Assembly (NCBI RefSeq): GCF_000614125.1
Contig: NZ_BAKJ01000017.1
Location: 1 to 64,000 of the forward strand
Reading direction: 5' to 3'
DNA length: 64,000 nucleotides
DNA from: Bacteroides rodentium JCM 16496
Lineage (GTDB): Bacteria > Bacteroidota > Bacteroidia > Bacteroidales > Bacteroidaceae
Shown here: piece after piece, positions 44,408 through 52,388 of the stretch
How positions within the stretch are numbered: position 1 is the stretch's first letter
How the letters are laid out: each line of letters begins with the position of its first letter
Notes under the pieces: generated by a model
What the model saw: the letters and a program-made list of their open reading frames with translations, nothing else
What the model was told of the DNA's origin: nothing
The model's database searches: none
Position numbers and translations under genes: made by a program

Positions 44408-44411
44408 CCCT

Positions 44412-44419
44412 ATCTTTGT
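44412..44419 (+). promoter_or_regulatory. glnS -7 promoter element
   Basis: TATCTTTG, 27 bp before the glnS start codon. The CTTCATT/T-run stretch occupies the region where a -33 TTTG would be. Confidence 0.6.
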
Positions 44420-44445
44420 CCCCACGATACGAAAATAGTAACATT

Positions 44446-46185
44446 ATGGCAGAAATAAAGAGCGAAGAAACAAGCGAAAAAAAGAGTTTGAACTTCATTG
44501 AGCAAATAGTAGATAACGATTTGAAAGAGGGTAAAAACGGGGGAAAAGTACAGACACGCTTCCCGCCCGAACCGAACGGTTACCTCCACATCGGACACGC
44601 CAAGGCCATCTGCCTTGATTTCGGCATTGCCGCCGCACACGGTGGCGTCTGCAACCTGCGTTTCGATGACACCAATCCCACCAAAGAAGATGTGGAATAC
44701 GTAGAAGCCATCAAGGAGGACATCCAATGGCTGGGCTACAAATGGGGTAACGAATATTACGCTTCCGACTATTTCCAACAACTGTGGGACTTCGCTATCC
44801 GCCTCATCAAAGAGGGCAAGGCATACATTGACGAACAGACTTCCGAGCAGATTGCCGCCCAGAAAGGCACTCCTACCCAGGCAGGTGTGGAAAGCCCTTA
44901 CCGCAACCGTCCCATCGAAGAGACACTGGATTTGTTTCAGAAGATGAACAGCGGTGAAATTGAGGAAGGTGCCATGGTGCTCCGCGCCAAGATAGACATG
45001 GCAAGCCCCAACATGCACTTCCGCGACCCCATCATCTACCGTGTAGTGAAGCATCCGCACCATCGTACGGGCACCACCTGGAAGGCTTATCCGATGTACG
45101 ACTTCGCCCACGGACAAAGCGACTTCTTCGAAGGCGTGACCCACTCGCTCTGCACACTGGAGTTTGTACCCCACCGTCCGCTCTACGACCTCTTCGTGGA
45201 CTGGGTGAAGGAAGGCAAAGACCTCGACGATAACCGCCCCCATCAGTATGAGTTCAACAAACTGAACCTCAGCTATACGCTGATGAGCAAGCGCAACCTG
45301 CTGACACTGGTCAAAGAAGGCCTGGTGAACGGTTGGGACGACCCCCGTATGCCGACCATTTGCGGTTTCCGCCGTCGCGGTTACTCTCCGGAGTCCATCC
45401 ATAAGTTCATCGACAAGATTGGCTATACCACATACGACGCCCTCAATGAATTCGCCCTGCTGGAAAGCGCCGTGCGCGAGGACCTGAACGACCGCGCCAC
45501 CCGCGTATCCGCCGTACTGAATCCCGTGAAGCTCATCATCACCAACTATCCCGAAGGACAAGTGGAAGAAATGGAAGCCGTCAACAACCCCGAACATCCG
45601 GAAGAAGGCAGCCACTTCATTGAGTTCAGCCGCGAACTCTGGATGGAGCGCGACGACTTCATGGAAGATGCCCCGAAGAAATACTTCCGCATGACACCGG
45701 GACAAGAGGTACGCCTGAAAAACGCGTATATCGTGAAGTGCACCGGCTGCAAGAAAAACGACGCCGGTGAAATCACCGAAGTATATTGCGAATACGACCC
45801 CGATACCAAGAGCGGTCTGCCCGGAGCCAACCGCAAGGTGAAAGGCACCATCCACTGGGTGAGTTGTGCCCACTGCCTCGAAGCGGAAGTGCGCCTCTAC
45901 GACCGTCTGTGGAAAGTGGAAAACCCGCGCGACGAGCTTGCCGCCATCCGCGAAGCGAAGAACTGCGACGCACTGACAGCCATGAAAGAGATAATCAACC
46001 CCGACTCCCTGAATGTGCTGCCCTGCTGCTACATCGAGAAGTACGCTGCCGGCATGCAGCCCCTTTCCTACCTGCAGTTCCAACGTATCGGTTATTTTAA
46101 TGTTGACAAAGATTCCACGCCAGAAAAAATGGTATTCAACCGTACTGTAGGCCTGAAAGACGTTTGGGGTAAAATCAATAAATAA
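44446..46185 (+). CDS. glnS: Glutaminyl-tRNA synthetase
   Basis: About 579 residues from MAEIKSEETSEKKSLNFIEQ. The class I HIGH motif is at 48-51 (PNGYLHIGHAK) and the KMSKS equivalent is LMSKRNL. RFDDTNPTKE is the GlnRS/GluRS block, and RRRGYSPESI belongs to the discriminating domain. The C-terminal anticodon-binding barrels are present, with a CxxC pair near CTGCKK. It charges tRNA-Gln with glutamine. A frame extending ten codons upstream is open but starts in the promoter. A long antisense frame here is a shadow. Confidence 0.97.
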   Translation: MAEIKSEETSEKKSLNFIEQIVDNDLKEGKNGGKVQTRFPPEPNGYLHIGHAKAICLDFGIAAAHGGVCNLRFDDTNPTKEDVEYVEAIKEDIQWLGYKWGNEYYASDYFQQLWDFAIRLIKEGKAYIDEQTSEQIAAQKGTPTQAGVESPYRNRPIEETLDLFQKMNSGEIEEGAMVLRAKIDMASPNMHFRDPIIYRVVKHPHHRTGTTWKAYPMYDFAHGQSDFFEGVTHSLCTLEFVPHRPLYDLFVDWVKEGKDLDDNRPHQYEFNKLNLSYTLMSKRNLLTLVKEGLVNGWDDPRMPTICGFRRRGYSPESIHKFIDKIGYTTYDALNEFALLESAVREDLNDRATRVSAVLNPVKLIITNYPEGQVEEMEAVNNPEHPEEGSHFIEFSRELWMERDDFMEDAPKKYFRMTPGQEVRLKNAYIVKCTGCKKNDAGEITEVYCEYDPDTKSGLPGANRKVKGTIHWVSCAHCLEAEVRLYDRLWKVENPRDELAAIREAKNCDALTAMKEIINPDSLNVLPCCYIEKYAAGMQPLSYLQFQRIGYFNVDKDSTPEKMVFNRTVGLKDVWGKINK

Positions 46186-46189
46186 GAAT

Positions 46190-47602
46190 ATGAGTAAAAA
46201 AAACCTGCTGTCCGGAAGAGATAAGGAACTGCAAGAAATGGCAGAACAATATGAATCCGCCAAAGCAGAAAACAAAACCATCTATCTGGATGCAGACGAC
46301 TTAGCCGACCTAGCAGACTGGTATGCCGTGCATCATAAATATGCCATGGCTACCGAGGTCGTAGAGTATGGCTTGGGAATACATCCGGGTAATACGGCTC
46401 TGCTGGTAGAGCAGGCATACCTGTTCCTCGACACCCAGCATAAAGAGCAAGCCAAAGATATATTGGAACGGATTGCCGAAGAATCTTCCGAAGTGAAAGT
46501 GCTCAAAGCCAACCTGCTGTTGGACGAAGGCAAAGAAGAAGAAGCGGAAGCGATACTCGACAGTATAGACGATAAGGATGACCTGGCCAATATCGTTGAT
46601 GTATCCTATATGTACATCGACATGGGATCCCCGGAAAAAGCATTGACATGGCTGACGCGCGGACTCGAAAAATATGCCGAAGAAGAAGCCTATCTTGCCG
46701 TCACCGGCGATTGTTACTATGCTCAGGGACTGTTTGAAAAAGCCACCTTCTTTTTCAATAAGCTGATTGACAAGAACCCCTATTCGGCTCCTTACTGGTT
46801 TGGACTGGCCCGTTGCTACTTTGACCAGCAGATGTTCGACAAAGCAATCGAAGCATGCGACTATGCCACGGTGGCCGATGACGAGTTTGCCGATGCCTAC
46901 CTGATGAAAGGACATTCCTTCTTCCAATTGGGAAATGAAGAAAGCGCCATGGAGAACTACCTGCAGGCCGAAAAGTTCCATCTCGTCTCCCACGGTTTCA
47001 TCAACACCTTCATCGGTCTGAACAAAGCCTCCAAAGGAGAATGGAAAGAAGGATACGACTATCTGGAAAAAGCCATAACGGCCGAAGACAGCCATGACTT
47101 CGCCTTGCCCTCTCTTTATGCCAATGCAGCCCTATGCCTGCACAAGATGGGAAAAAAACGCAAAGCACACCAGTATTGTAAAAAAGCATACGACCTGTCC
47201 CCCGAAGAGATAGACCCGTACCTGATTGAGGGACGCATCTACATGGAAGAAGGTGAGTATGAGAAAGGTGTAAAGAAATGGGCCAAAGCTTTAGAATATG
47301 CCCCCTATGCGGATACCTGGCACGAAATAGGCATGTGCAGCATGGAAATAGGGCAACTGAGCTATGCCAAGCTGGCCTTTGAACATGTCAAAGAGATGGA
47401 ACCGGACTTTGAAGGTATCAACGAAAGGCTGACTTCTCTGTATATGCTGCTCAAGGACAAGGAGAACTTCATGAAGTACAACCAGCTGTGCGAACATCCG
47501 TTCAGGCTGGAAGAACTGGACAAATTGCAACAGATACTACAAGAAGATAATCAAGAAGAGCTGGCTTTAGTAATGAAGAATATTTTCAATGCATTACAAT
47601 AA
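46190..47602 (+). CDS. Tetratricopeptide-repeat protein
   Basis: A 470-residue, strongly acidic protein made almost entirely of TPR-type helix pairs (for example PYSAPYWFGLARCYFDQQMF, DKAIEACDY). There is no signal peptide or membrane segment, so it is probably cytoplasmic. It begins 4 bp after glnS and is translationally close. TPR proteins act as scaffolds; no partner can be named. The glnS-TPR-DedA order probably reflects one transcript. Confidence 0.85.
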   Translation: MSKKNLLSGRDKELQEMAEQYESAKAENKTIYLDADDLADLADWYAVHHKYAMATEVVEYGLGIHPGNTALLVEQAYLFLDTQHKEQAKDILERIAEESSEVKVLKANLLLDEGKEEEAEAILDSIDDKDDLANIVDVSYMYIDMGSPEKALTWLTRGLEKYAEEEAYLAVTGDCYYAQGLFEKATFFFNKLIDKNPYSAPYWFGLARCYFDQQMFDKAIEACDYATVADDEFADAYLMKGHSFFQLGNEESAMENYLQAEKFHLVSHGFINTFIGLNKASKGEWKEGYDYLEKAITAEDSHDFALPSLYANAALCLHKMGKKRKAHQYCKKAYDLSPEEIDPYLIEGRIYMEEGEYEKGVKKWAKALEYAPYADTWHEIGMCSMEIGQLSYAKLAFEHVKEMEPDFEGINERLTSLYMLLKDKENFMKYNQLCEHPFRLEELDKLQQILQEDNQEELALVMKNIFNALQ

Positions 47603-47629
47603 CAGTAATTATATCCACTAATCTAGCAA

Positions 47630-48267
47630 ATGGAATCAGTAGCCTTTATCCAATGGTGTCTCGACCACCTCAATTACTGGACCATCACTTTATTGATGGC
47701 CATTGAAAGTTCGTTCATCCCCTTCCCCTCGGAAGTTGTAGTTCCTCCTGCCGCTTGGAAAGCCGCCAACAATGACAACATGAACATATATCTGGTGGTA
47801 TTGTTTGCAACCATAGGGGCAAATATCGGAGCTTTGATAAACTACTATCTGGCAAAATGGCTGGGACGCCTATCATTTACAAGTTTGCCAACAGCCGTTT
47901 CGGGCACATGTGCCTCATTGACGAGCCCAAAGTGCAGCATGCGGAAGAATATTTTGACAAGCATGGAGCCGTATCAACCTTTGTAGGACGTCTGATACCT
48001 GCCGTACGCCAGTTGATCTCCATCCCTGCCGGTCTGGCACGCATGAAGCTGGGAACTTTCTTGCTGTACACCACCCTGGGTGCGGGCCTTTGGAATTCCA
48101 TACTGGCTTTCATCGGATATTACTTGTCCACAGTACCCGGCATCGAGAACGAAGAACAGCTGCTTGCCAAAGTAACGGAATACAGCCATGAGATAGGTTA
48201 TGTATTTATCGGCATCGGCGTACTCATCGTGGCATTCTTCATCTATAAAGGCATGAAGAAGAAATAA
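47630..48267 (+). CDS. DedA-family membrane protein (one apparent frameshift)
   Basis: About 212 residues when repaired near 47869 (CCC read as CC; WLGRPIIYKFANSRFGHMCL). The DedA motif ESSFIPFPSEVVVPPAAW (about 25-42) and the second half GRLIPAVRQLISIPAGLARM are characteristic. Such inner-membrane proteins help flip lipid carriers (undecaprenyl-phosphate or phospholipid). Substrate assignment is not possible here. It lies 27 bp after the TPR gene and ends at a strong bidirectional terminator. Confidence 0.85.
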
Positions 48268-48290
48268 AAAAGAAAACGGCATGATAATAA

Positions 48291-48332
48291 AAAAGCGGTG
48301 GACAGCATGATAAATTCTGTCCACCGCTTTTT
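48291..48332. terminator. Bidirectional terminator between dedA and tpx
   Basis: AAAAGCGGTGGACAG (48291-48305) pairs with CTGTCCACCGCTTTTT (48317-48332). The loop is CATGATAAATT. It serves the convergent dedA (+) and tpx (-) genes. Confidence 0.93.
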
Positions 48333-48357
48333 ATTGTTTATCCCAAATCCAAACTTT

Positions 48358-48861
48358 CTACTTTTTTACAGCTTCAATCGCTTTATCATAGTCTGGTTCT
48401 TGTGTAATTTCAGGTACCAATTCCGTATAGGCAATCTTGCCATCCTTGCCGATAACCACTACCGAACGTGCCAGCAAACCGGCAAGCGGTCCGTCGGCCA
48501 TACGTACTCCGTAGTTTTCATCAAAATCGGAGAAACGGAAATCAGACAAAGGAATCACATTCGCAATACCTTCCGTTGTACAGAAACGTGCATGTGCAAA
48601 AGGCAAATCCTTGGAGATTGCCAACACTACCGTATCGGGCAAGCTGGCAGCCAGTTTGTTGAACTTACGTACAGAAGTAGCGCACACACTGGTGTCAAGG
48701 CTGGGGAAAATATTCAAAATAACATTCTTCCCGGTCAGTCCCTTCAAAGAGAATGAAGACAAATCTGTTTTTACCAATTCGAAATCGGGGGCAACAGAGC
48801 CCACCTTTATAAATTCACCGATAACCTTTACCGGTTGTCCTTTAAATTTTGTTGTAGCCAT
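48358..48861 (-). CDS. tpx: Thiol peroxidase
   Basis: A 167-residue peroxiredoxin of the Tpx type. The peroxidatic cysteine is Cys60 in SLDTSVCATSVRKF and the resolving cysteine is Cys94 in ARFCTTEGI, which is the normal Tpx spacing. It removes hydroperoxides with thioredoxin as reductant. The N-terminal KFKGQPVKVIGEFIKVGSVA is also typical. It is transcribed alone, divergent from hdeD, with the hairpin AAAAAGTT...AACTTTTTT in the shared upstream region. Confidence 0.94.
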   Translation of the reverse strand: MATTKFKGQPVKVIGEFIKVGSVAPDFELVKTDLSSFSLKGLTGKNVILNIFPSLDTSVCATSVRKFNKLAASLPDTVVLAISKDLPFAHARFCTTEGIANVIPLSDFRFSDFDENYGVRMADGPLAGLLARSVVVIGKDGKIAYTELVPEITQEPDYDKAIEAVKK

Positions 48862-48987
48862 AGTTTTATCAAATTATATGTATACACAACAAATTACATA
48901 CAGAAAAAGTTCACCCGAAACTTTTTTCCGGATAAACTGTTATTCTACGTACGAATTAATGATAATCACTTAAAAAATTAAATTCAC

Positions 48988-49568
48988 ATGAAAACTATTT
49001 TTGACGAACTTCAGCAGGAAGTAAAGAATTGGTGGATTTCACTCATTCTTGGTATTCTTTATGTAATAGTGGCTATAAGCCTGATGTTCTCCCCCCTCAG
49101 CGGGTATGCGGTATTGAGCATTCTGTTTAGCATCTCCATGTTGTTCAGCGGTCTGCTGGAAATATCTTTTGCAGTAAGTAACCGTAGAAGGGTGTCCAGT
49201 TGGGGATGGTATCTGGCTGGAGGCATCATCGACATGATTCTGGGATTCTACCTGATAGCTTATCCGATGCTCAGCATGGAAGTCATTCCGTTCATCATCG
49301 CTTTCTGGCTGATGTTCCGCGGCTTCTCATCCGTAGCTATGCCATGGACCTCAAAAGATACGGGACAAGAGACTGGGGATGGTATGTTGCTTTCGGTATT
49401 CTTGCCGTCATCTGCTCGCTCATCATCTTGTGGCAACCGGCAGTAGGCGCCCTTTACGCCGTGTACATGATTTCGTTTGCATTCCTGATTATAGGTTTCT
49501 TCCGTATCATGCTGTCATTCGAGCTGAAAAACCTGCACAAGCGCGGGAAAGAGTGGAAGGAAAAATAA
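48988..49568 (+). CDS. HdeD-family membrane protein (one apparent frameshift)
   Basis: About 193 residues when repaired near 49331, where WLMFRGFSSV should continue into YAMDLKRYGTRDWGWYVAFG. It is a DUF308/HdeD protein with six hydrophobic segments; the internal repeat (WWISLILGILYVIVAISLMF and WGWYVAFGILAVICSLIILW) is typical. The family is linked to acid resistance in Enterobacteriaceae, so it may complement the gad module at 10-15 kb, but that is inference. It is divergent from tpx. Confidence 0.8.
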
Positions 49569-49776
49569 CAATTGTATCTTACATCCTAAAAATCAAGTTC
49601 ATCTTAACTCTGATTTTAAGACTACCTTCTAATCCCTTCCCTTGAAAATGCAAATTTATGTTTCTGCAACAGTGTTCAGGCTTTAAAAAAGATGTAGTAC
49701 AAAGGTATAAAATATAATAAGTGTTACAAATACACACTTTATACCCCGTTACTCTTGCAAATGTCGAAAAAGTCCG

Positions 49777-49784
49777 TACCTTTG
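49777..49784 (+). promoter_or_regulatory. -7 promoter element of the candidate short RNA
   Basis: TACCTTTG, with CTTG at 49754-49757 as a three-of-four -33 match and a 19-bp spacer. Confidence 0.55.
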
Positions 49785-49790
49785 CAATGT

Positions 49791-49852
49791 GTTTTTCATA
49801 GTATTAGATTTAAGGTTAACAAAGGTTGGAGTACAGCGGTACTCCTTTTTTT
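49791..49852 (+). ncRNA. Candidate 62-nt terminated transcript (small RNA or attenuator leader)
   Basis: A promoter (49777-49784) is followed only about 40 nt downstream by a strong intrinsic terminator: GGAGTAC, loop AGCG, GTACTCC, seven Ts (49828-49852). The RNA would begin GTGTTTTTCATAGTATTAGA and has no reading frame of note. A second promoter (49936-49943) then serves the DUF4494 gene. It lies in a 450-bp gap that otherwise holds no gene. Confidence 0.55.
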
Positions 49853-49935
49853 ATGCCCATACGTACCGTCCCGGTCTCCAATAAAATTTTCACGTAAAAT
49901 GCAAGGCAACTTTTTATATCCATTTAGTTTTTGGC

Positions 49936-49943
49936 TATCTTTG
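49936..49943 (+). promoter_or_regulatory. -7 promoter element of the DUF4494 gene
   Basis: TATCTTTG, 75 bp before the DUF4494 start. Confidence 0.55.
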
Positions 49944-50018
49944 CAATGCTTTTGGCGGGCATAGGCACGCATAAAGCAGATTAACTAACAATAAATCAAT
50001 AATTAAAAACAGAAAATT

Positions 50019-50483
50019 ATGGCAATGCATACATGGTTTGAATGTAAGATCCGGTACGAGAAAACAATGGAAAATGGAATGAACAAGAAGGTGACCGAAC
50101 CATACCTGGTGGATGCCCTCAGTTTTACGGAAGCGGAAGCACGCATCATCGAAGAGATGACGCCGTTCATTTCGGGAGAGTTCACCGTATCGGACATCAA
50201 ACGTGCCAACTATAGCGAATTGTTCCCCAGCGAAGAGGAAGCTGCCGACCGCTGGTTTAAATGTAAACTGGTTTTCATCACACTGGACGAGAAAAGCGGT
50301 GCGGAAAAGAAAACCTCTACCCAGGTATTGGTGCAGGCTGCCGACCTGCGTGATGCAGTGAAGAAACTGGATGAGGGCATGAAAGGCACAATGGCCGACT
50401 ACCAGATAGCATCTGTAGCGGAAACGGCAATCATGGATGTATATCCGTACAGTGCAGAGCCCAACGACAAACCGGAAGTGTAA
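50019..50483 (+). CDS. DUF4494-domain protein
   Basis: A 154-residue soluble protein, MAMHTWFECKIRYEKTMENG, then VTEPYLVDALSFTEAEARII, the DUF4494 signature, and WFKCKLVFITLDEKSGAEKK. It is widespread and conserved in Bacteroidetes but uncharacterised. It starts 65 bp after the second promoter. A perfect 28-bp hairpin directly follows its stop and separates it from the YggS gene. The function is unknown. Confidence 0.85.
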   Translation: MAMHTWFECKIRYEKTMENGMNKKVTEPYLVDALSFTEAEARIIEEMTPFISGEFTVSDIKRANYSELFPSEEEAADRWFKCKLVFITLDEKSGAEKKTSTQVLVQAADLRDAVKKLDEGMKGTMADYQIASVAETAIMDVYPYSAEPNDKPEV

Positions 50484-50487
50484 ACAG

Positions 50488-50567
50488 ATTTATGATTTAT
50501 AATTTATGATTTATAGATACGCAATAATAGCACATCGCTTATAAATCATAAATTATAAATCATAAAT
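50488..50567. repeat. Perfect 28-bp low-complexity inverted repeat
   Basis: ATTTATGATTTATAATTTAT (50488-50507) with its continuation to 50515 is exactly complementary to 50540-50567. It lies directly between the DUF4494 stop and the YggS start. Confidence 0.9.
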
Positions 50568-50584
50568 CATAAATATTTAAACCA

Positions 50585-51250
50585 ATGATTGCAGAGAATT
50601 TAAAACAAGTACTGAGCGAACTGCCTGCAAAGGTACGGCTGGTGGCTGTTTCCAAATTTCACCCCAACGAGGCGATAGAAGAAGCGTATCGTGCCGGCCA
50701 GCGTGTGTTCGGAGAAAGTAAGGTACAGGAAATGACCGCCAAATACGAAAGTCTGCCCAAAGACATAGAATGGCATTTCATCGGGCATCTGCAAACAAAC
50801 AAGATAAAATATGTCGTTCCTTACGTAGCGCTGATTCATGGCATAGACTCCTACAAGCTGTTGGCCGAAGTGAACAAGCAGGCTGCCAAAGCCGGAAAAA
50901 CCGTCAACTGCCTGCTGCAGCTGCACATTGCCCGGGAAGAGACCAAGTTTGGATTCAGCTTTGACGAATGCCGGGAAATGCTGGCCGCCGGTGAATGGAG
51001 AGAGCTCAAGCATATCCGGATATGCGGATTGATGGGCATGGCCACGAATACGGACAATGACGAACAAATCAAAACTGAGTTTTGTTCTTTAAGTAGCTTC
51101 TTCAATGAAGTAAAAGCCAAGTGGTTTGCCGATGCAGAATCATTCCGGGAACTGTCCATGGGCATGTCTCACGACTACCACGAGGCCATTGCAGCCGGAA
51201 GCACCTTGATACGTGTAGGAAGCAAGATTTTTGGAGAAAGAAACTATTAA
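50585..51250 (+). CDS. YggS-family PLP homeostasis protein
   Basis: A 221-residue PLP-binding protein. The PLP lysine is Lys24 in VRLVAVSKFHP, and IEWHFIGHLQTNK and LSMGMSHDYHEAI are characteristic. The single-domain barrel is a vitamin B6 homeostasis factor and not an alanine racemase. It precedes the dihydroorotate-dehydrogenase-like gene by 18 bp and is probably co-transcribed. A substantial number of PLP enzymes (including GadB) in the window makes a house-keeping role plausible. Confidence 0.93.
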   Translation: MIAENLKQVLSELPAKVRLVAVSKFHPNEAIEEAYRAGQRVFGESKVQEMTAKYESLPKDIEWHFIGHLQTNKIKYVVPYVALIHGIDSYKLLAEVNKQAAKAGKTVNCLLQLHIAREETKFGFSFDECREMLAAGEWRELKHIRICGLMGMATNTDNDEQIKTEFCSLSSFFNEVKAKWFADAESFRELSMGMSHDYHEAIAAGSTLIRVGSKIFGERNY

Positions 51251-51268
51251 CCATAAAAAATCATTATC

Positions 51269-52249
51269 ATGGCAACATTAGAAACTACTTTTGCAGGGCT
51301 GAAACTCAGAAACCCCATTATCGTCAGCAGCTCCGGCCTGACAGACAGTGCCGCCAAGAACCAGAAACTATCTGAGGCCGGCGCAGGTGCCATTGTACTA
51401 AAATCACTCTTTGAAGAGCAAATCATGATGGAGGCTGACTGGCTGGGAGACCCGAATATGTATCCCGAAGGCAGTGACTATCTTGTAGGATATATCCGCG
51501 AACATAAGTTAGGCGAATATCTGAACCTGATTAAGGAAAGCAAAAAGGTTTGCAACATCCCCATCATAGCCAGCATCAACTGCTATCAAGATGCCGACTG
51601 GGTGGAATTTGCCGCCAAAATAGAAGAGGCCGGTGCAGACGCACTGGAAATCAATATCCTTGCACTGCAGACGGATGTACAATATGCTTATGGCAGTTTC
51701 GAGCAACGCCACATCGACATTCTGAGCCACATCAAGAAGACGGTCAAGATACCCGTTATCATGAAGCTGGGTGACAACCTGACCAATCCTATAGCTCTGA
51801 TAGACCAGCTGCATGCCAACGGTGCCGCCGCAGTAGTGCTGTTCAACCGCTTCTACCAGCCGGACATCAACATTGAGAAAATGATACAAGTATCCGGCAA
51901 CGTATTCAGCAATGAATCCGATTTGTCCAAAGCCCTGCGCTGGATAGGCATCGCTTCGGCAGCCGTAAACAAGCTGGACTATGCCGCTTCCGGTGGTATT
52001 CACTCGCCCGAAGGCGTTGTCAAGGCAATATTGGCAGGTGCTTCGGCCGTAGAGATATGCAGTGTGCTTTATCAGAATTCGGCTACCATCATTGAAGAAT
52101 ACATCCGCTTCCTCAACTTGTGGATGGACCGCAAAGGTATGGAAACCATCAGCCAGTTCAAAGGTATTCTGAACGTAAACGACCCGAAGGGAGTCAATAC
52201 TTTCGAACGTACACAGTTCTTGAAATACTTCTCTTCACACCACGAGTAG
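51269..52249 (+). CDS. Dihydroorotate dehydrogenase-like protein
   Basis: A 326-residue FMN-barrel protein, ETTFAGLKLRNPIIVSSSGL at the N-terminus, and ADALEINILALQTDVQYAYG near 130. The active-site position of true PyrD is occupied by NRFYQPD and the family catalytic serine/cysteine is not obvious. Such PyrD-like proteins are common in Bacteroidetes, and their substrate is not established. It lies 18 bp after the YggS gene and ends before a near-perfect 39-bp hairpin. Confidence 0.8.
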   Translation: MATLETTFAGLKLRNPIIVSSSGLTDSAAKNQKLSEAGAGAIVLKSLFEEQIMMEADWLGDPNMYPEGSDYLVGYIREHKLGEYLNLIKESKKVCNIPIIASINCYQDADWVEFAAKIEEAGADALEINILALQTDVQYAYGSFEQRHIDILSHIKKTVKIPVIMKLGDNLTNPIALIDQLHANGAAAVVLFNRFYQPDINIEKMIQVSGNVFSNESDLSKALRWIGIASAAVNKLDYAASGGIHSPEGVVKAILAGASAVEICSVLYQNSATIIEEYIRFLNLWMDRKGMETISQFKGILNVNDPKGVNTFERTQFLKYFSSHHE

Positions 52250-52280
52250 AAGGAACCGAGATACAAGGAGCTTTGATGCC

Positions 52281-52376
52281 AATATTTAGAAGGCGCGGAT
52301 TACGCGGAATTCACAGATTTGGTAAATATACTAACTGAATCCGTGAATTCCGCGTAATCCGCGCCTTCTAAATATT
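52281..52376. repeat. 39-bp inverted repeat (GGCGCGGATTACGCGGAATT)
   Basis: Arm AATATTTAGAAGGCGCGGAT (52281-52300, continuing to 52319) faces 52338-52376 with a single mismatch over 39 bp and an 18-bp loop. It lies between convergent genes and could terminate both. Unlike the A/T-rich hairpins it is G/C-rich in the middle. Confidence 0.9.
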
Positions 52377-52388
52377 ATTAACGCATTC

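Noticed and set aside
44410-46281. A 623-codon open frame on the minus strand opposite glnS
   Set aside because: It mirrors glnS codon by codon, and the glnS product has all GlnRS motifs. The antisense product matches no family and is a composition shadow.
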